From NCBI GenBank assembly GCA_900754535.1, contig CAAEDF010000284.1:1-21613 (forward strand): a stretch of DNA of 21,613 nt, written 5' to 3'. The position numbers and the translations under genes are program-made. How positions within the stretch are numbered: position 1 is the stretch's first letter; every line of letters begins with the position of its first letter. Below the pieces are notes generated by a model, which saw only the letters and a program-made list of their open reading frames with translations, made no database searches and was not told the origin of the DNA. Below are positions 1 to 6,568 of this stretch, piece by piece. Source of the stretch: Clostridia bacterium. GTDB taxonomy: Bacteria > Bacillota > Clostridia > Oscillospirales > CAG-382.

Positions 1-756
1 AAGACAGCCGTAATCACCGGCGCATCAAGCGGACTGGGCGTTGAATTTGCGAAAGCCGTCGCGTCTCTCTGCCCCGAAGCGGAGGAAATATGGCTCATCG
101 CACGGCGCGAGGAAAAGCTTGCCCAAGTCGCATCGCTTCTTGAGGGAAAGCGTACCTTTGTGCTGCCCATGGACCTGACCGATATCGACGGGTACGGAAA
201 GCTGCGCGAAGCGCTTGAGGAGAAAAAGCCGGATATAGTTTATCTCATCAACAACGCCGGGTTCGGAAAGCTGGGAGATTATCAGGATATAGGCGCGCGC
301 GACCATTTTGATATCGCAACGCTCAACTGTGCGGCTCCGGCGGCAGTGGTGAGCACCGTGCTGCCGTATATGAAGCGCGGCGCGCACATAATAAACGTCT
401 GCTCCATCGCCGCCTTTGCGCCTACTCCGCGGATGACCGTCTACTGTTCCACAAAATCGTTTATATACGCCTTTTCACGCGCGCTGGGTGAGGAGCTTAG
501 AAAAGACGGTATAAGCGTTACGGCTGTCTGCCCCGGTCCCATGGATACCGAATTCCTGCCGATAGCCGGCATACACGGCAACTCAAAGATGTTCAATTCC
601 CTTCCGCGCTGCAATGTGCGCGAGGTCGCCGAAAAGACGATACGGGCTTCCCGAAGGGGCCGTGCGGTATACACAAACAAGCTGCTGTTCAAGCTTTACC
701 GCGTAATGGCAAAAATACTGCCGCATGCTTTTGTAGTAAAATTTTCGAAGTGCTGA
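1..756 (+). CDS. Short-chain dehydrogenase/reductase (SDR), 5' end cut by window edge
   Basis: The frame is open from base 1 to a TGA at 754-756, about 251 codons. It begins with KTAVITGASSGLG, so probably only the start codon lies outside the window. Classical SDR landmarks are in order: the TGxxxGxG nucleotide-binding turn (TGASSGLG), the acidic LPMDLTD strand end, the NNAG motif (INNAGFG), a serine strand (INVCSIAAF), the catalytic YxxxK (YCSTK) and the PGP turn (VCPGPMDTEF). The family does NAD(P)-dependent oxidoreduction of small hydroxyl or carbonyl substrates in the cytoplasm; the substrate cannot be read from sequence. The C-terminal tail (KLLFKLYRVMAKILPHAFVVKF) is hydrophobic and basic, as in SDRs annotated as DltE/YqjQ-like, which may associate with membrane. 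It heads a same-strand cluster; the next gene starts 38 bases later. Family call is certain, specificity unknown. Confidence 0.93.
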   Translation, partial: KTAVITGASSGLGVEFAKAVASLCPEAEEIWLIARREEKLAQVASLLEGKRTFVLPMDLTDIDGYGKLREALEEKKPDIVYLINNAGFGKLGDYQDIGARDHFDIATLNCAAPAAVVSTVLPYMKRGAHIINVCSIAAFAPTPRMTVYCSTKSFIYAFSRALGEELRKDGISVTAVCPGPMDTEFLPIAGIHGNSKMFNSLPRCNVREVAEKTIRASRRGRAVYTNKLLFKLYRVMAKILPHAFVVKFSKC

Positions 757-794
757 ACGGACAGATCATCCGTTGAAAGGAAGTGCCCGGGAAA

Positions 795-1409
795 ATGAAC
801 GCCCAGAGATTCAGCGAACGCAGAAAAGGATATGACAAAGCCGAGGTGGAGGAATTCGTGCGGAGACTGAGCGAAGACAGTCTGCGTGCGGAGGCCGAGC
901 GAGACCGCGAAATAAAGCGCATTTCGGGCGAGCTGGACACGCTTGCGGGAGAGCTTGGAAAGAAATCGGCCGAATGCGAACGTCTGGCCGAAGAAAAGGA
1001 AGCGCTGTCTTCCCTGCTTGCCGAGCGCGAGGAGGAGCTTGCCGCGTGCAGGGCCGAGATATCGGTCTATGCGGAAGCGGAAGAAAAATACAGGCAGGCC
1101 GAGAGGGAGCACAAGGCCGAGACGGCATCGCTGCTTTCGAAAATCGAAAAATACGAAAAGCAGGCTGCCCGGCAGGCTGAGTCATGTGCCGTTCTTGAGG
1201 AAAAAGCCGCGGCATATGACAGGCTGCTTGAAGACGTCGGCCGTGAGATGAGATCAAAGCCCGATACATACCGCAGCGAAGCGGGAGGTATGCAGAGGCA
1301 GCCCGCTTCACAGGACGAAAAACAACGTCCCTGCCGCAGCAGCCGGCAGAAGAAAGACGGCATTGTAAGCGTATTCAGGAGGCTTATGGAAAATGACAGG
1401 GACATATGA
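795..1409 (+). CDS. DivIVA-domain-like coiled-coil protein
   Basis: This is a 204-residue protein. I chose ATG 795 over the upstream in-frame GTG 783 because GAAAGGAA at 775-782 sits about 12 bases before 795 but touches 783. The N-terminus (QRFSERRKGYDKAEVEEFV) matches the DivIVA/GpsB N-terminal signature, a short segment followed by GYdxxeVdeFl. Residues ~25-150 are an almost uninterrupted charged heptad region rich in E, K, A and R, predicted coiled coil. The tail is basic and polar (about 150-190) and ends with VFRRLMEND. Family members bind curved membrane and act as scaffolds in division, polar growth or sporulation. The N-terminal Phe/Arg pair that inserts into membrane in true DivIVA is not clearly present, so a diverged paralog is more likely than DivIVA itself. 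Its last 17 bases overlap the next gene, which suggests translational coupling. Confidence 0.7.
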   Translation: MNAQRFSERRKGYDKAEVEEFVRRLSEDSLRAEAERDREIKRISGELDTLAGELGKKSAECERLAEEKEALSSLLAEREEELAACRAEISVYAEAEEKYRQAEREHKAETASLLSKIEKYEKQAARQAESCAVLEEKAAAYDRLLEDVGREMRSKPDTYRSEAGGMQRQPASQDEKQRPCRSSRQKKDGIVSVFRRLMENDRDI

Positions 1410-1929
1410 CACGCGCGACATAAAAAGCTGGGCCGGAAAGGTACGCGCCGGAGACGAGATACTGCTTTCCGGTGTCGTTTATACCGCGCGTGACGCGGCG
1501 CACAAGAAAATCGCCGCGCTGCTTGCCGACGGCGCGCCGCTTCCGTTTGATATCGCCGGCGCAGTGATATATTACGCGGGGCCGACGCCGGCGAAGCCCG
1601 GCGCGGTATGCGGCTCGTTCGGCCCGACAACAAGCTGCAGGATGGATTCGTTTGCGCCCGCGCTTTACGATCTCGGCCTCGGCGCAACGATAGGCAAGGG
1701 CGGCAGGAGCGAAGCGGTGAACGAAGCCATAGCGCGCAACGGCGCGCTGTATCTGATAGCGATAGGCGGCGCCGGCGCGATAGCGGCAAAGCATATAGTC
1801 TCACTTGAGGAGACAGCTTTCGAGGAGCTGGGCTGTGAATCGATAAAACGGCTTGAGTTTGCAAGCTTCCCGCTTATCGTAGCCACCGACTCGCACGGGA
1901 ACGATATATACAAACGTGAAAGGATCTGA
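1393..1929 (+). CDS. Class I fumarase/tartrate dehydratase beta-subunit-type hydro-lyase (orphan)
   Basis: This is a 178-residue protein starting at ATG 1393, with AGGAGG at 1377-1382, a 10-base spacer. It matches the C-terminal (beta) domain of [4Fe-4S] class I fumarases and L(+)-tartrate dehydratases: GDEILLSGVVYTARDAAHKK near residues 16-35, YYAGPTPAKPG, the GSFGPTTSCRMD block, GKGGRSE and the late FPLIVATDSHGNDIY segment. Length fits a stand-alone beta subunit (family about 180-200). In the two-subunit enzymes it pairs with an alpha subunit carrying the iron-sulfur cluster, hydrating fumarate to malate; the alpha gene is usually adjacent. None is here: upstream is a DivIVA-like gene whose end it overlaps, downstream a dipeptidase. 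Either the alpha gene is elsewhere or this is a beta-like paralog with another partner. Family assignment is strong; the reaction is inferred. Confidence 0.88.
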   Translation: MTGTYDTRDIKSWAGKVRAGDEILLSGVVYTARDAAHKKIAALLADGAPLPFDIAGAVIYYAGPTPAKPGAVCGSFGPTTSCRMDSFAPALYDLGLGATIGKGGRSEAVNEAIARNGALYLIAIGGAGAIAAKHIVSLEETAFEELGCESIKRLEFASFPLIVATDSHGNDIYKRERI

Positions 1930-1936
1930 TCATATA

Positions 1937-3328
1937 ATGTCGGACATACAAGCCGTAAAGGCAGAGCTTGACGCTTTTCTGGGCAGGCCCGAAATAAAGG
2001 AATCCATGGTGCGCGACCTTGCGCGCATCGTCGCCATACCGAGCGTAAAGGGCGAGCCGAGCGAGGGACACCCGTTCGGTGACGAATGCGCACGCGCGCT
2101 TGATGAGGCGCTGGAGATGGGCAGGGAATATGGATTTGAAACCGAGAACCACGACTACTACTGCGGAAGCATAATATACGGTGACAGCGAGCAGGAAATG
2201 GGCATAGTCGTACATCTGGACGTCGTTCCCGCAGGCGACGGCTGGGACGCCGACCCGTTTATGCTGCGCCGCGACGGCGATATGCTTATCGGACGCGGGA
2301 CCGACGACGACAAAGGACCCTTTATAACCGCGCTTTATACGCTGCGCTTTCTTAAGGAGACGGGAAAAAAGCTTCCGTTTTCCGTGCGGATAATACTCGG
2401 CTGCGACGAGGAAAGCGGATGCAGCGATCTTGAGCACTTTGCGTCGGTAAGAAAGATACCCTTTTTCTCGTTTACGCCCGATTCGGAATACCCCGTAGGC
2501 ATCGGTGAAAAAGGCATGTACGGCTTTGACGTCGTGCTTGACTGCGGCGGCATAGAGCTTTCGGGCGGAAGCGCGCCGAATGCCGTGGCGGCGTCCGCGT
2601 CGGCAAAGCTGCGCTTTCCGGTCGACGCCTCGACTTTGCCGTATGACGACCGCATAACCGTCGAGACCGACAGCACCTCCGCCGTCATAACCGCCGAGGG
2701 CATAAGCGCACACGCGGCAATGCCGGAAAACGGCGCCAATGCGATAGGCATCCTCTGCTCGTATCTCATATCCGCCGGGCTGTCCGACAGCCCCGCAGTC
2801 AAATTCCTTGCCGAAAGCTGTACCGACTATCTCGGCAAAGCGTTCGGGATAGACTGTGCGGACGACAAGTTCGGCCCGCTGACCTGCATCGGATCGATGG
2901 TTGGGACAAAGGACGGCAAAACGGTTCAGAACTATAACGTCAGATATCCGATATCGGCCGATATAAATGCGATGCGCGCCGTGATAGCCGAAAAGGCGGC
3001 CGCACTGGGAGGCAGCGTTGAAAACGAAAGCATAAGCGAAGGATACTACAAGGACCCTGACAGCGACGAGATAAAAGCGCTCACCGAAGCCTGCGAGGCC
3101 GTGCTGGATATCCCGTGCGTGCCGTACACGATGGGCGGCGGGTCCTACGCGCGCCATATGCGCGACACCGTTGTATTCGGAGCCGGGATACCTTCGATGC
3201 GCGGACTGCGCGGAGAGGGCAAGGGCGGCCCGCATGAAAACGAGGAATATTTTACCGTGACCGAGCTTGAAGCCGGAGTGAGGATATTTGCGCTTTCCGT
3301 GCTCAACATAGCCCGTAAGCGCTGTTGA
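1937..3328 (+). CDS. pepV: PepV-type M20 metallodipeptidase
   Basis: This is a 463-residue protein. ATG 1937 is preferred; an in-frame GTG at 1916 overlaps the preceding gene, and AAAGGA at about 1918-1923 precedes 1937 by 13 bases. M20/PepV hallmarks are in order: HLDVVPAGDGWDADPF (first metal His and Asp near 93-95), GRGTDDDKGP (bridging Asp region), the catalytic/metal ILGCDEESGCSD segment, TPDSEYPVGIGEKG, a lid domain (about 180-360), GGGSYARHM and the C-terminal HENEEYF with a metal His. The family hydrolyses dipeptides with free N-termini in the cytoplasm using two zinc ions, releasing amino acids from imported peptides. Length matches typical PepV (about 465-470). It is the last gene of the cluster, 7 bases after the fumarase-like gene, and is followed by a strong terminator at 3368-3411. 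A carnosinase-like or Xaa-His specificity cannot be excluded. Confidence 0.93.
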   Translation: MSDIQAVKAELDAFLGRPEIKESMVRDLARIVAIPSVKGEPSEGHPFGDECARALDEALEMGREYGFETENHDYYCGSIIYGDSEQEMGIVVHLDVVPAGDGWDADPFMLRRDGDMLIGRGTDDDKGPFITALYTLRFLKETGKKLPFSVRIILGCDEESGCSDLEHFASVRKIPFFSFTPDSEYPVGIGEKGMYGFDVVLDCGGIELSGGSAPNAVAASASAKLRFPVDASTLPYDDRITVETDSTSAVITAEGISAHAAMPENGANAIGILCSYLISAGLSDSPAVKFLAESCTDYLGKAFGIDCADDKFGPLTCIGSMVGTKDGKTVQNYNVRYPISADINAMRAVIAEKAAALGGSVENESISEGYYKDPDSDEIKALTEACEAVLDIPCVPYTMGGGSYARHMRDTVVFGAGIPSMRGLRGEGKGGPHENEEYFTVTELEAGVRIFALSVLNIARKRC

Positions 3329-3346
3329 CCGTACCCGTAATCAGGC

Positions 3347-4555
3347 TTACGGCTCAGCGGCTCCGTCGCCTCCGAAAAGGACCACCTCCTTTTCGGAGGC
3401 GATGTTTTTTTCCACGGTCGCATCGGCAGTCAGCACATACACGCCGCGCTCCTCGTCGGCATATCCCTCATACTCGATGCCGTAAAGCGTTCCGTCAAGC
3501 GACGAGCACCAGTTATGCAGGTCGAGAAGCGCCAGTCCCTCGGCTTCCTGCTCGGAAAGCAGCCTGCTGCGGTTTTCGTATTCGGTAAATACCGCCCTGG
3601 TCACCTTGAGCGGAAGCTTTATAAAGCCGAACAGCCGGACGTTCTCCTCAACTATACCCACATCATATTCCTCAAACTCCGGCTTTTCGTCGGAATACAG
3701 CGCAAATCGTGCTCCCAGCACCGAGATGTCCGTTTTGGTCTGAGTGTTTGAAGTAAGCGCCTGATACGTATATTCAAAGGGTATTTCGGTCACAAAGCTC
3801 CGGTTTACCAGCGCATACACATCGCCTTTTGCGTGGCAGGCGCGCACGGTCTCATATATCCCCGTCGAAAACGCGCTTATGACCACTTCGCCGGCAAGCA
3901 CCGTGTCGCCGGCAGATACCACCGGTATCCCGCGGATGGCTTCCACGGAGGTTATTATTCCGTCCTCCGATGCGACAACGTTGAAGATGCCGTCGGTATC
4001 CGTGTCGACCGTTTCGGGAGGGCTCTTGCGCTCTATGACATCCACACAGGCATACGTGCCCTTTATGTTTACGGATATGGAGGATATCCCGTCAAAAGAC
4101 AAAAGAAATGCCGTTTCGGTTTTCTTTACATCAAGCGACGGGATAAATGTGCCCACCGAAAGCGAATTTTCCTCAAGCTTTTTCATGATCACTTCCGTGT
4201 CTATGTCCCTGTTCCCGGTGATCTGTATTTCCCAGACCACAAGCGAGGAGGCAAATATCAGCACAAGCCCTGCAAGCGTCCCCACTATCAGCCCGAGGCG
4301 GTTGCGGTATTTATACGCGACGAAAGGCAATCCGACGGCTTTTTCAACCGTGAGGTCAATTCCTTCGTCCGCTGCGGCAAGATAGATAAGCTCCATGGTA
4401 AAAAGAGAGCATCTGAACAAAAGCCTGTCATCGGTCCGCACGGCGTTCCAGTAGAGAAGGCGTCTTTGCGTAAGCATATTCAGCATTTTTACGGCGTCCG
4501 GGCCGGATACCGAAACGATATAATATCCGAATATACAATGTATCAGCTTATACAT
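3347..4555 (-). CDS. yqfD: Sporulation protein YqfD
   Basis: This is a 402-residue membrane protein, the usual family length. Residues ~1-85 form a soluble N-terminal part (VSGPDAVKMLNMLTQRR, LFTMELIYLA), followed by one strong membrane segment at about 86-107 (LGLIVGTLAGLVLIFASSLVVW). A long extracytoplasmic part follows, opening with WEIQITGNRDIDTEVIMKKL, a POTRA-like strand-helix layout, then beta-rich sequence with IERKSPPE and GDTVLAGEVVISG-like stretches. This layout is characteristic of the YqfD family, made in the mother cell under sigma-E in Bacillus and needed for efficient sporulation; the exact biochemical role is not established. Its ATG overlaps the yqfC stop region by 8 bases, the conserved yqfC-yqfD order. 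The phoH gene that follows in Bacillus is absent. Its 3' end contains the terminator of the convergent pepV cluster. Confidence 0.93.
   Translation of the reverse strand: MYKLIHCIFGYYIVSVSGPDAVKMLNMLTQRRLLYWNAVRTDDRLLFRCSLFTMELIYLAAADEGIDLTVEKAVGLPFVAYKYRNRLGLIVGTLAGLVLIFASSLVVWEIQITGNRDIDTEVIMKKLEENSLSVGTFIPSLDVKKTETAFLLSFDGISSISVNIKGTYACVDVIERKSPPETVDTDTDGIFNVVASEDGIITSVEAIRGIPVVSAGDTVLAGEVVISAFSTGIYETVRACHAKGDVYALVNRSFVTEIPFEYTYQALTSNTQTKTDISVLGARFALYSDEKPEFEEYDVGIVEENVRLFGFIKLPLKVTRAVFTEYENRSRLLSEQEAEGLALLDLHNWCSSLDGTLYGIEYEGYADEERGVYVLTADATVEKNIASEKEVVLFGGDGAAEP
3368..3411 (+). terminator. Intrinsic terminator of the pepV cluster, inside the yqfD coding region
   Basis: A perfect 14-bp inverted repeat (arms 3368-3381 and 3387-3400) closes a 5-base loop. 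GATG and seven T (3405-3411) follow on the + strand. It lies 40 bases past the pepV stop but inside the last codons of yqfD on the opposite strand, encoding part of its EKEVVLFGGDGA tail. On the - strand no T run follows, so it should act only for + transcription. Confidence 0.9.
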
Positions 4556-4787
4556 AGCGAACTCCCGTCACGATACCGCGGACGGCGATTTTTTCCGGCG
4601 ACATATAGGAAAGCGTGAGCTTTTCGCCGAAAATGCACATCCGTTTGCCGCCCAGCACCGATATTTCTATTTCATCCTGCCCGTAAACAAGCAGCCCGCA
4701 GCATCCGTCTACCAGCACGATGCTCTGGCCGCGAAGTTCCACAAAGCAGCTTTCCGCCTTTTCAAACGGCGCAAAAATATTTTTCAT
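4548..4787 (-). CDS. yqfC: Sporulation protein YqfC (YabP/YqfC family)
   Basis: This is a 79-residue protein. The family signature is visible: G-x-x-x-x-V-E-x-x-G-type start of the beta-sandwich (SCFVELRGQSIVLVDGC), LLVYGQDEIEISVLGGKRMCIFGEKLTLSYMSPEKIAVRGIVTGVRYV in pieces, especially IRG-like AVRGIVTGVRY at the end. YabP/YqfC proteins are small, beta-rich sporulation proteins expressed in the mother cell; YqfC is sigma-E dependent in Bacillus. A GGTGA about 7 bases before ATG 4787 is a modest ribosome site. It overlaps yqfD by 8 bases on the same strand, so translational coupling is likely. It is divergently oriented from ylbJ across a 113-base gap with no clear sigma-E-type promoter that I would defend. 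Only the biochemical role is uncertain. Confidence 0.9.
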   Translation of the reverse strand: MKNIFAPFEKAESCFVELRGQSIVLVDGCCGLLVYGQDEIEISVLGGKRMCIFGEKLTLSYMSPEKIAVRGIVTGVRYV

Positions 4788-4900
4788 CGCACATTCACCG
4801 CTATAATACTATTGCGGCCGCTCCGCAAATATGATATGTATATCCGCAAACACAAATCGGGCCGCATTATGCTTATTACAAACGGAGGGGCAAAAAAGAA

Positions 4901-5827
4901 TTGAACAACAATCACAACACGGCGCCGGGCATGTCATCCGGAAGCCGAAAAAAAGCGGGAGGAGCGGTTTCGGCCGTTTTGCTGCTGGGCGCGTTTGTCG
5001 TAGCGAGCATATATACGGGTGCTTCCGAAAAAGGAACGCTGGCGGGCATATATTTCAGTGTGGGAGTGATAGCGCCGTCGCTGTTCATTTATATAACACT
5101 TTCAAAGCTGCTCACTTCCCTGCCGGCGGTCGTTCGGCTGTCGGAGCGTGCGGCTGAGCCTATGATGCTTGTGCTGGGGCTGGTCTGCGGGTTCCCGACC
5201 GGAGCGGTCACTGCCAGAGGGCTGTACGAAAGCGGCGCGATAAGCAAAAAACGCGCAGAATACATCTGTGCGTTTTCAAACAATCCGTCGCTGTCATTCG
5301 TGCTTGGGTTCGCGGGCGGTCATGTGTTTCCGCAAGAAGACGCCGGAATAAAATTTTCGCTGTTGCTTGCTTTATCGTCGCTTATAAATATGATCGTTTT
5401 CAGATATATACTTTTTTCAAAAGCCGAACGCAAACTTGTCGGCCGCACGGGGACGGTATTTGCGGCGACGGGAAGATCTTTTGCGGAAACGGTATCCGAA
5501 AGTGCGCTGACGCTTATCTCGGTTTGCGCGATGATAACGCTGTTTACCTGCATAACGTATATTATCAACGATATGTTTTGTCCGTCGGGGATTGCCAAGG
5601 TGGTCATAAACGGATTTCTGGAATTTTCCGGAGGGACGGCACTGTGCGCTCGGCTTCCCGCAGCCGCCGGACCCGCAGCCGCCGCGGCGATCATGGGCTG
5701 GTCGGGCGTATGCGTGCATATGCAGGTAAGAAGCGTGACGGGCGGCCGTTTTTCGCTTATGCCCTTTGTGTGTGCAAAGCTTTTGCAGTCCGCCGTAATG
5801 GCGGCGGGCGCTTTGCTTCTTTTCTGA
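4901..5827 (+). CDS. ylbJ: Sporulation integral membrane protein YlbJ
   Basis: This is a 308-residue polytopic membrane protein. Its start is TTG 4901, supported by GGAGGGG at 4884-4890 with a 10-base spacer; the next in-frame ATG (residue 11) lacks such a site. Hydrophobic segments run about 22-42, 48-70, 85-105, 150-170, 196-225 and 270-307. YlbJ-type motifs are the loop LVCGFPTGAVTARGLYESGAISKKRAEY near 105-130 (GxPxGA, then a G-I/A-ISK turn) and CAFSNNPSLSFVLG just after. The second half repeats the layout (GGTALCARLPAAAG), as in nucleoside-recognition/Gate domain relatives. In Bacillus YlbJ is a sigma-E-dependent sporulation protein; the transported substrate, if any, is unknown. It sits divergent to yqfC-yqfD, forming a sporulation island. 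Family about 400 residues in Bacillus; this shorter form is common in Clostridia (from memory). Confidence 0.87.
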   Translation: MNNNHNTAPGMSSGSRKKAGGAVSAVLLLGAFVVASIYTGASEKGTLAGIYFSVGVIAPSLFIYITLSKLLTSLPAVVRLSERAAEPMMLVLGLVCGFPTGAVTARGLYESGAISKKRAEYICAFSNNPSLSFVLGFAGGHVFPQEDAGIKFSLLLALSSLINMIVFRYILFSKAERKLVGRTGTVFAATGRSFAETVSESALTLISVCAMITLFTCITYIINDMFCPSGIAKVVINGFLEFSGGTALCARLPAAAGPAAAAAIMGWSGVCVHMQVRSVTGGRFSLMPFVCAKLLQSAVMAAGALLLF

Positions 5828-5844
5828 TGGTACCCGAACCGAGC

Positions 5845-5873
5845 TTGACAAAACGCTTACGGATTGTTATAAT
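5845..5873 (+). promoter_or_regulatory. Consensus housekeeping promoter for the small Cys protein
   Basis: TTGACA at 5845-5850 and TATAAT at 5868-5873 are exact consensus hexamers with a 17-base spacer. Transcription should start near 5880, giving a leader of about 38 bases to the ATG at 5918. It begins 17 bases after the ylbJ stop, so the small gene is expressed independently of the sporulation gene upstream. Confidence 0.88.
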
Positions 5874-5917
5874 GAATACATAAAGAACTGCTTTTCTGCG
5901 AACGGGGGGCGCTCTGT

Positions 5918-6127
5918 ATGAGAAAAAGAAAGGACGACGACGAGAGAGTCTGCGCATACTGTCAGAACTCTGTTCCCGTGAACAACTCCGATGCGTTTCT
6001 CTGCGACATAAAAGGGATAGTGCGTGCAGACGGGTATTGCCGCAGATTTGTCTTTGATCTTCTAAAAATAAATCCCGGACGGGTTCGCATACCCGCCGAA
6101 AATGAAGACACGGATTTTTCTCTTTGA
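5918..6127 (+). CDS. Small four-cysteine (zinc-ribbon-like) protein, unknown function
   Basis: This is a 69-residue protein with ATG at 5918 and a GGGGGG run at 5904-5909, 8 bases upstream. Four cysteines at residues 12, 15, 29 and 41 (CAYC, then FLCD, then GYCRRF) have the spacing CxxC-13-C-11-C, compatible with one zinc or iron-sulfur site. The N-terminus is strongly charged (RKRKDDDER) and there is no signal peptide or membrane segment, so it should be cytoplasmic. I recall short proteins of this shape (C-x2-C, YCRRFxxDPLKR-like) as conserved hypothetical genes in Clostridia; here the tail is FVFDLLKINPGR, matching that pattern. Function is not known. It has its own perfect promoter at 5845-5873 and lies between ylbJ and a tRNA gene, with no terminator visible before the tRNA promoter. 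Confidence 0.82.
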   Translation: MRKRKDDDERVCAYCQNSVPVNNSDAFLCDIKGIVRADGYCRRFVFDLLKINPGRVRIPAENEDTDFSL

Positions 6128-6157
6128 AAATTGCCTGCCAAAATATCTTCTTCGAGG

Positions 6158-6186
6158 TTGACAAGCGCATTTCTTTGTGGTATAAT
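6158..6186 (+). promoter_or_regulatory. Consensus promoter for tRNA-Ser
   Basis: TTGACA at 6158-6163 and TATAAT at 6181-6186 are separated by exactly 17 bases. The predicted start near 6193 leaves a leader of about 60 bases before the mature tRNA at 6252, presumably removed by RNase P. Confidence 0.9.
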
Positions 6187-6251
6187 CACGCAAGGCGGGT
6201 GTGAAAGGCGCAAAATACCGCATACGCTTTTTAACACACAATTTTGCATAA

Positions 6252-6343
6252 GGAAAGATGGCTGAGCTGGTCTAAGGCGCACGACTGGAAATCGTGTGTG
6301 CGTTAATAGCGCACCCAGGGTTCGAATCCCTGTCTTTCCGCCA
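6252..6343 (+). tRNA. tRNA-Ser (anticodon GGA)
   Basis: The sequence folds as a class II tRNA of 92 bases. The acceptor stem GGAAAGA (6252-6258) pairs with TCTTTCC (6333-6339), followed by discriminator G and an encoded CCA (6341-6343). The anticodon arm is CACGA-CTGGAAA-TCGTG, giving anticodon GGA, which reads UCC and UCU. A long variable arm with a GTGCG/CGCAC-type stem around 6297-6314 is typical for serine. The T arm contains GGTTCGAATCC. It stands alone, with its own promoter and terminator. Confidence 0.97.
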
Positions 6344-6349
6344 GAAATG

Positions 6350-6385
6350 ATCCGGAGCCGGACACGCTCCGGGTCTTTTCTTTTT
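6350..6385 (+). terminator. Intrinsic terminator of the tRNA-Ser transcript
   Basis: ATCCGGAGC (6350-6358) pairs with GCTCCGGGT (6366-6374), one G-T wobble, with a 7-base loop. It is followed by CTTTTCTTTTT (6375-6385). It begins 6 bases after the tRNA CCA end. Confidence 0.9.
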
Positions 6386-6387
6386 AT

Positions 6388-6412
6388 AAAAAAGCCCGCA
6401 GCAAAGACGGGC
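6388..6412 (-). terminator. Small back-up hairpin with T run
   Basis: Read on the - strand, GCCCG (6412-6408) and CGGGC (6398-6394) flank a 9-base loop and are followed by TTTTTT (6393-6388). On the + strand the same hairpin is followed by ATCTTTTC, so it may work weakly both ways between the tRNA and the convergent anti-sigma gene. Confidence 0.6.
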
Positions 6413-6455
6413 ATCTTTTCGGTTTCGGTTTCGATTTACGGATTTCGGGAACATC

Positions 6456-6506
6456 AAAAACAGCCGGACGGCGCCGACCCGCACAATGGGTTCGGCGCCG
6501 TCCGGC
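6456..6506 (-). terminator. Strong terminator of the sigma/anti-sigma operon
   Basis: Arms at 6463-6480 and 6488-6506 are an 18-bp GC-rich inverted repeat with one unpaired T and a 7-base loop. On the - strand the hairpin is followed by TGTTTTTG (T run complementary to 6456-6460). It lies 63 bases beyond the stop of the anti-sigma-like gene. On the + strand there is no T run. Confidence 0.88.
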
Positions 6507-6568
6507 GTCATACTTGTATAAAACAGGGAGAAACCGGATTTATTAAACCTCAGTCCCGCTTCACGGGA

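Noticed and set aside
1874..3235. A 453-codon open frame on the - strand opposite pepV
   Set aside because: It is antisense to a well-conserved M20 peptidase, shows no motifs, and arises from GC-skewed third positions.
4800..4828. TTGCGG-17-TATAGC on the - strand as a yqfC promoter
   Set aside because: The -10 is poor and sporulation genes of this type are expected to use sigma-E; I could not place a convincing sigma-E site either.
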